The translations under genes were made by a program, and so were the position numbers. Under the pieces are notes generated by a model that did no database searches, was not told where the DNA came from, and was given only the letters and a program-made list of their open reading frames with translations. A stretch of 19,096 bases of DNA, from positions 1 to 19,096 of the forward strand of contig JAKSDL010000407.1 in NCBI GenBank assembly GCA_022360105.1, written 5' to 3'. This document shows, in pieces, positions 14,283 to 19,096 of this stretch. Position 1 is the first letter of the stretch, and each line of letters begins with the position of its first letter. The DNA comes from Pseudomonadota bacterium (GTDB lineage Bacteria > SAR324 > XYD2-FULL-50-16 > JAHJRI01).

Positions 14283-17282
14283 TTACCTGTTTTCCAGTTG
14301 TTTTTCGATTTCTGAAAAAAGATCGTCCTTGTTGATGGGTTTTGATACATAACCATCCATACCGGCTTCAAGACATATTTGCTTATCACCGGCCATGGCA
14401 TGGGCTGTCATGGCGATAATAGGTATTTGGGGATTCAATACTTTGTTGGTGGATCTTCGTATCATTTCTGTTGCTTCCAGTCCTCCCATTTCCGGCATCT
14501 GGAGATCCATCAAAACAAGATCGTATGGTACATTTTCCAATGCTTCGATGGCCTCCTTACCGTTCTCAACGACATCAACCCTGTAGTCCTTTTTTTCCAG
14601 AATTTTCAGGGCCAGTTTCTGGTTGATTTTATTATCTTCGGCCAGCAGGAGATGTACTTTGCTTCGTCTTGACTCTTCCAGGGTAAACCTGGTTACCAGC
14701 GGCAGGGGAGGAGTTATTGACGTTTCGGTTGTCCGGCGCCCCAACACTGTAATCAGGCAATCAAAAATTTGTGATTGTTTTACGGGTTTTGTCAGGTAGG
14801 CCGCAAAACCGATTTCGTTTGCACGTGAAGCATCACCTTTTACTCCGGCCGAGGTCAGCATGATGATAATGATCTCTTTTAAATCCGGGTCTTCTTTTAT
14901 TTTTCTTCCCAGGGTTTCCCCGTCCATTTCCGGCATCTGCATGTCCAGGATGGCTATCTCAAACGGATTACCTTCAGCGTGTGCTTCCTTTAGTTTTTCG
15001 AAGGCTTCCACACCGTTTTCAGCTTCAGCGTAACTGCAGTTCCATGATTTAAGATATTGAGTGAAGACCTGCCGGTTGATATTGATATCATCCACAACCA
15101 GGATGCGTTTGTTTTCGATATCTGCCGGCGGGGCCAGCTCCCTTTTGGGAACGTTTGGTTGCTTCTCCATAACAGCTGTAAACCAAAACACTGATCCCTT
15201 GCCCAGCTCACTTTCGACGCCAATTTCCCCGTCCATCATCTCCGTCAATTGTTTCGAAATCGCCAGACCAAGACCTGTGCCCCCGTATTTTCGGGTAACA
15301 GATTCATCCACCTGGGTAAAGGACCTAAACAATCGTTTCTGCTCTTCCGGCGAAATACCGATCCCCGAGTCGATCACTTCAAATTTGATTGTCACTTTTT
15401 GGCTGGCTTCCTCTTGCAGAGAGACCCGAACGATTACCTCCCCTTTTTCAGTAAATTTGATGGCGTTTCCGGTGAGATTAATCAATATCTGCTTAAGCCT
15501 TCCAGGGTCTCCTTTCAGACTGGTTGGGACATCAAAATTAACCAACGAGACAAACTCAAGTCCTTTTTCTTCTGCTTTGAGAGCCAGAATTTCAGATACC
15601 CCTTCCACTGAGGAGCGGAGATCAAAATCGATGGTTTCGAATTTTAGCTTGCCTGCTTCTATTTTGGAGAAATCCAGAATATCGTTAATAATCACCAACA
15701 GGGAGTCCGCGCTAACCCGGACAGTTTCTGTATACTCCCGCTGATCATCGTCCAGATTCGTGTCCAGAAGAAGATTGATCATTCCCAGAATACCGTTCAT
15801 TGGTGTTCTGATCTCATGACTCATATTGGCCAGAAAACTGCTTTTGGCTTCGTTTGCAGCCTGCGCTCCCGCTGCCAGAAGTTTGGATTTGCGAATGCTT
15901 TGTTGCAATTCGTGAATCAAGTTGTTCAGATCTGCTGTTCTGTTTTCGACCTTCTGTTCCAGCTCTTCATTCACTTTTTCCAAAGCAACATTGGTTTCAT
16001 TCAACTGGTTGGATTTAACCTGTAACTCAAGGGTGAGGTTTTCCACATCGGAAAAGGCACTGGAGTATCTAAGTGACAGCAAGATAATCTGGGCTGTTAC
16101 AAAAACAAAAAAACCTAATCCAACAAAGTTACCTGTTTGCACAATTTGGTTTAGATAAAGCGTTTCGTTCAATATAGTCAGGAAGAATACAATAAATCCT
16201 GCCAGGAATATCCTCGCGCCATTTCGATTATTTTTGCCGGCAATAATCAAAATATAAAAAACGTATAAACAAACCCCGATGGTGATAACCTGGTATGAGG
16301 TGTTGATATGGGAAAAAAAGCGGGTTGTGGTGAGAAGAGTGACAATCGAATATAAGGTCCCGAGCCTAAAAAGCATCCTCACGGCAAACTTATTCGTCTC
16401 ATCCGGATACAGGGAGCGCACAAAATAGAGAAAAACCGGGACAGCAATAAAAAAGGATAGAAAATCCATCAATACAATCAATCGCCAGGGAATTTCCGGT
16501 AATAAACGAACCAGGTAGATTTTCTCCTGAACAATGATTCTCAGTGATATCAGCAGGCAGAAAATGCCAAAGCAGAGAGAAGCCTTGTCACTCTTTCTGT
16601 TCAAGAACAGCCCCAGGTGGTAAAAACCAATAATTGAAAGCCCTCCAAAAAGCAGGAACTCAAAAACCAGACTGCTTTCCCAGGTTTTTAAGACTGTCTT
16701 TTCATTGCCGATTAAGATCGGAAAAATGAAACCTCCACGACGCATATGATAATTGGAGACATGAAAAACGATCTCCAAGTGTTCCCGGGTAGGCTGGAAG
16801 CTGACAACCTGGGGATAATACCGGGGAATGCTGCTTTTGTCATCGGTGCCGATTGTTCCAACGATACTTGAAAGATTTCCATCGATATAAAGCGAATAGG
16901 CGGTATTAATTTTAAACAAGCGTATTGCAAGCTTGCCCTTTACTTCCTTCAGCAACACTTTAAGTTTGAAACTTGCAAAACCGTCTCCTGATAACTCCTT
17001 GCCACCTATCATCTTGCCATTCCAAATCCCGGGTATTTCAATTGTAGAGCGTCTTTCTTCTACATTATCCGGATTTAAGCCTGCGGGTGAGATGAATTCC
17101 TTCCAGAAAAAAGTCCATTCACCGTTTAACTTAAGCGATCCATCCTTTTCAAAGTCCCAATTGGTTAAATCGAGCACGCCGTTTACTGCTAGAGGTTCAG
17201 GCTTTTTTGCTTTTTCACCCCCACATGCAACCAGGAAGGTTAGGGTTGTAACAAATACCAGAATGTTTAGGTAACGGTTCAT
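14283..17282 (-). CDS. Hybrid sensor histidine kinase, 7TMR-DISM sensor, two receiver domains, lipobox
   Basis: This 999-residue two-component sensor is anchored in the inner membrane. In order: a lipoprotein-type signal with lipobox FLVAC (Cys20); a periplasmic beta-rich domain (about 35-190, with LNGEWTFFW and a P-G-I-W-N motif, galactose-binding/DISMED2-like); a seven-helix 7TMR-DISM domain (about 203-405); a coiled coil (415-478); HisKA with phospho-accepting His489 in MSHEIRTP; an ATPase domain with Asn606, DSGIG (638-642) and [10 protein letters not shown]; a first receiver (726-845: Asp731/732, Asp780, Thr810, Lys832); and a second (877-997: Glu882/Asp883, Asp926, Thr959, Lys981). No Hpt domain or output domain is present, so the phosphate must go to a separate partner. 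The gene is convergent with the PhzF unit and stands alone. ATG at 17282 lacks a clear Shine-Dalgarno. Confidence 0.95.
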   Translation of the reverse strand: MNRYLNILVFVTTLTFLVACGGEKAKKPEPLAVNGVLDLTNWDFEKDGSLKLNGEWTFFWKEFISPAGLNPDNVEERRSTIEIPGIWNGKMIGGKELSGDGFASFKLKVLLKEVKGKLAIRLFKINTAYSLYIDGNLSSIVGTIGTDDKSSIPRYYPQVVSFQPTREHLEIVFHVSNYHMRRGGFIFPILIGNEKTVLKTWESSLVFEFLLFGGLSIIGFYHLGLFLNRKSDKASLCFGIFCLLISLRIIVQEKIYLVRLLPEIPWRLIVLMDFLSFFIAVPVFLYFVRSLYPDETNKFAVRMLFRLGTLYSIVTLLTTTRFFSHINTSYQVITIGVCLYVFYILIIAGKNNRNGARIFLAGFIVFFLTILNETLYLNQIVQTGNFVGLGFFVFVTAQIILLSLRYSSAFSDVENLTLELQVKSNQLNETNVALEKVNEELEQKVENRTADLNNLIHELQQSIRKSKLLAAGAQAANEAKSSFLANMSHEIRTPMNGILGMINLLLDTNLDDDQREYTETVRVSADSLLVIINDILDFSKIEAGKLKFETIDFDLRSSVEGVSEILALKAEEKGLEFVSLVNFDVPTSLKGDPGRLKQILINLTGNAIKFTEKGEVIVRVSLQEEASQKVTIKFEVIDSGIGISPEEQKRLFRSFTQVDESVTRKYGGTGLGLAISKQLTEMMDGEIGVESELGKGSVFWFTAVMEKQPNVPKRELAPPADIENKRILVVDDININRQVFTQYLKSWNCSYAEAENGVEAFEKLKEAHAEGNPFEIAILDMQMPEMDGETLGRKIKEDPDLKEIIIIMLTSAGVKGDASRANEIGFAAYLTKPVKQSQIFDCLITVLGRRTTETSITPPLPLVTRFTLEESRRSKVHLLLAEDNKINQKLALKILEKKDYRVDVVENGKEAIEALENVPYDLVLMDLQMPEMGGLEATEMIRRSTNKVLNPQIPIIAMTAHAMAGDKQICLEAGMDGYVSKPINKDDLFSEIEKQLENR

Positions 17283-17666
17283 TAAAATAGATAAAAAGCG
17301 GATTATTTAATCAGAACTTTCACTCGGGCATGCAGATGTCATTACAGATGTCGGAACCAGCTATACCCCGTTCAGGCAATCAAAAACCAATTTGTGCTCC
17401 CTTTCTCAAACCATAAGACATTGAGAAGCATAAGACAAATTTTCAAGTCTCTCCAAGGCTAATAAAACGATAATTCAGAGAAGTAAAAAGCCGTTTGTCC
17501 GCAATCGATCTCCAGTATTCAAAGGGGTTGCCATAAGTTGACTGATTTTTCCAATAATTATGGATATTTAGCCGAATATCACTTTTAGACACTCTCCACA
17601 TCTGCTAGTCCTCATTTATCGATTTCAAATCAGGGTCTTGGAAATACACATTAGTAATAAGTAATA

Positions 17667-17936
17667 ACTCAAGTTTCGCACCTGTTTTTGCAGGAGATGA
17701 TTTATATGGAACATCAGCTATTCAGTTAAAAACATTTGGCTATTAGCGATCAGCTGCCAGCTTTGATACGACTCGCTTCGCTCCATTATTTTGAGTATTC
17801 ATGTAAGCGGACCGAAGGTGCTCAGTTTAAAGCTAAAAGCTAACTGCCGGTAGCCACTAGCTTTTATGAAAAAGTCATCTTCCTCAGTGAACTGCAGAGC
17901 CGCTGATAGAATAAAACAAAGGTGCGAAACTTGAGT
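17667..17936. mobile_element. 270-bp MITE-like element with 17-bp perfect terminal inverted repeats
   Basis: ACTCAAGTTTCGCACCT at 17667-17683 recurs as its exact reverse complement at 17920-17936. The 236 bases between have no coding frame of note and contain their own inverted repeat (17835-17865). The size, long perfect terminal repeats and lack of a transposase fit a non-autonomous element mobilised by an insertion sequence elsewhere. No clear target-site duplication is visible (flanks AATA and CATA). The right end lies 18 bases before the chemoreceptor ATG, so it separates that gene from its original upstream region. Confidence 0.55.
17835..17865. repeat. Internal hairpin AAAAGCTA/TAGCTTTT
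   Basis: AAAAGCTA (17835-17842) pairs with TAGCTTTT (17858-17865), eight perfect pairs around a 15-base centre. The A-run and T-run at its ends give it a bidirectional terminator-like look. It belongs to a family of AGCTAAAAGCTAxxTGCC-style short repeats seen between genes in some genomes (recollection). Confidence 0.5.
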
Positions 17937-17954
17937 CATAATCCGGAAATATAC

Positions 17955-19096
17955 ATGAATACACCTTTCGCAGTATTTGATTCTCTTAAAATTCGACCAA
18001 AGCTGGTGCTACTCGGAATCACGGGGGTTCTGGTTACAGCCCTGGCCATGGTTTTAGCCGGAATCTGGCAGGGGAATGTCTATAGTACTCATGCTCGTAT
18101 TGAAGCAGAAAAATTGATCGACAACGATCTAAGACACATTAACGAAAGCATCTATAATCTAATCAAAGCCCAGGACGAGTCCATTCAGCAAAAAGTCAAT
18201 CATGACCTCAACGTCGCTCGTTACATTTTAAATAATCATGGTCACATTCATTTAGCCGGGGAATCCGTGGTCTGGAGAGCAACCAACCAGTATACAAAGG
18301 AGCAGACCGTTATGGACCTGCCCAAAATGATGGTTGGGAAAGAATGGTTGGGACAGAATAGTCAGCTCTGGCTTGACACCCCGGTGGTCGATAGCGTAAA
18401 GCGTCTGGTGGGCGGTACGGCAACAATTTTTCAACGAATTAACGAAGCAGGTGACATTCTCAGAGTTGCCACCAATGTGAAAAAAAGCGATGACACAAGA
18501 GCGATTGGCACCTATATCCCGGCGACTAATCCTGACGGCAGCCCAAATCCTGTTGTTTCAACGGTGATGAAAGGTGAGACTTATCGTGGCAGGGCTTATG
18601 TCGTGAATGCATGGTACATCACGGCATACGAACCTATTTTTGACAGCACAGGGTATGTGATTGGGGTTTTGTATGTAGGGGTAAAGCAGGAAAATATCGA
18701 ATCGTTGCGTCAGGCGATTCAGCAGGTAGTTATAGGCAAGACCGGTTACGTCTTTATCATGGGCGGTCAGGGTAATCAAAAGGGAAGTTACATCATTTCC
18801 AAAAATGGTCTGCGGGATGGTGAAAATCTTTGGGATGTTGAAGACAGCAATGGAAACAAGTTTGTTCAATCCATGGTGCAAAAAGCGTTAAATTGTGCGC
18901 CCGGCGAAACCGCTGTGGAGCGGTACAAGTGGCAAAATCTGGGTGAAAGCTATCCACGCTGGAAAATTGCCAGGCTTTCTTATTATGAACCATGGGACTG
19001 GATTATTGCTGCCACAGCCTATGAGGACGAACTACAGCACTCTCTGGAACCCTTGATCACGGGTTACCGTTCCATGATCAGGGTCTTTGCCATAGT
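17955..19096 (+). CDS. Methyl-accepting chemotaxis protein, N-terminal part with Cache_3-Cache_2-like sensor (3' end outside window)
   Basis: The frame is open from ATG at 17955 to the window end (380 codons). It has a short cytoplasmic N-terminus with KIRPKL, a first transmembrane helix at about residues 17-38, and a large periplasmic region (about 40-365). A second hydrophobic stretch begins near 368-380. The periplasmic part shows the Cache_3-Cache_2 fusion pattern: a helix ending near NHDLNVARY (82-90), GGTATIFQR (153-161), TGYVIGVLYVGV near 232-243, then a membrane-distal to proximal linker and GKTGYVFIMGG (261-271), and WDWIIAATAYEDE (347-359). Such sensors commonly bind small organic acids or amino acids; the ligand here is unknown. 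The signalling domain is outside. A MITE-like element ends 18 bases upstream and only a weak GGAAA precedes the start. Confidence 0.93.
   Translation, partial: MNTPFAVFDSLKIRPKLVLLGITGVLVTALAMVLAGIWQGNVYSTHARIEAEKLIDNDLRHINESIYNLIKAQDESIQQKVNHDLNVARYILNNHGHIHLAGESVVWRATNQYTKEQTVMDLPKMMVGKEWLGQNSQLWLDTPVVDSVKRLVGGTATIFQRINEAGDILRVATNVKKSDDTRAIGTYIPATNPDGSPNPVVSTVMKGETYRGRAYVVNAWYITAYEPIFDSTGYVIGVLYVGVKQENIESLRQAIQQVVIGKTGYVFIMGGQGNQKGSYIISKNGLRDGENLWDVEDSNGNKFVQSMVQKALNCAPGETAVERYKWQNLGESYPRWKIARLSYYEPWDWIIAATAYEDELQHSLEPLITGYRSMIRVFAI

Larger units (their letters stand above)
17283..17954. other. 672-base intergenic region holding a MITE-like element
   Basis: I find no protein-coding gene. 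The left half (17283-17666) is AT-rich and without clear structure except the short direct repeat CAGATGTC near 17331 and 17348. The right half is occupied by the inverted-repeat-bounded element described separately. Promoters for the divergent kinase and chemoreceptor genes must lie here, but no convincing -35/-10 pair stood out. Confidence 0.5.

Noticed and set aside
15061..15744. Plus-strand open frame of 227 codons opposite the histidine kinase
   Set aside because: Antisense to the kinase core with its invariant His, Asn and glycine boxes; Ser/Arg/Pro-rich composition typical of a shadow frame.

Overview
This is a stretch of bacterial chromosome with moderate to slightly AT-leaning composition, short intergenic gaps and Shine-Dalgarno-led genes. 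The gene mix is chemoreceptors with periplasmic Cache domains, a 7TMR-DISM hybrid histidine kinase, a complete Mrp cation/proton antiporter, a sirtuin and PLP/SDR enzymes. It suggests a free-living, motile, Gram-negative bacterium. The style of the chemoreceptors and of the short palindromic and heptameric repeats reminds me of Desulfobacterota-like (delta-proteobacterial) marine or sediment genomes, but nothing here fixes the taxonomy. I saw no rRNA, tRNA, CRISPR array, phage module or intact transposase.

Layout. Positions 1-602 are the 3' end of a methyl-accepting chemotaxis protein. Positions 603-1560 are decayed DNA. They hold a possible repeat-derived 33-codon ORF, the remnant of a nucleotidyltransferase-like gene broken by an exact 23-bp tandem duplication and an apparent Trp-to-TAG change, a palindromic repeat, and a gene that seems to have lost its 5' end. 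Positions 1592-3288 hold a small acidic protein, a yeast-FCY1-like cytosine deaminase whose stop codon lies in a 7-bp tandem repeat, and a convergent Sir2 deacylase. Positions 3429-5853 hold a short-chain dehydrogenase with its own strong sigma70-type promoter and an unusual C-terminal tail, convergent with a PLP aminotransferase that has a palindromic operator-like site upstream.

Positions 6028-11578 (minus strand) are a tightly overlapped seven-gene mrp operon, mrpABCDEFG, which should form one membrane complex exchanging Na+ (or K+) for H+. MrpE is shorter than the usual form. Diverging from it at 11953 is a flavodoxin-like protein with a TTG start and a very good ribosome binding site, followed by a rho-independent terminator. 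Positions 12917-14250 hold a YddE-like PhzF-family protein and, 13 bases later, a DUF4336-like gene broken by an apparent internal deletion and frameshift. Positions 14283-17282 (minus) encode a 999-residue sensor kinase with a lipobox, a 7TMR-DISM sensor, a kinase core and two receiver domains. The 670-base gap that follows carries a compact element bounded by 17-bp perfect inverted repeats (MITE-like). The window closes with the 5' part of a second chemoreceptor with a Cache_3-Cache_2-like sensor.

How the genes work together. The clear functional unit is the Mrp antiporter (pH/Na+ homeostasis). The two chemoreceptors and the hybrid kinase are signalling genes that could respond to external ligands. 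The metabolic genes look like independent housekeeping or accessory units. I do not see convincing evidence for a new multi-gene system. The most notable items are gene-decay scars, repeats, short or extended protein variants and candidate regulatory sites.
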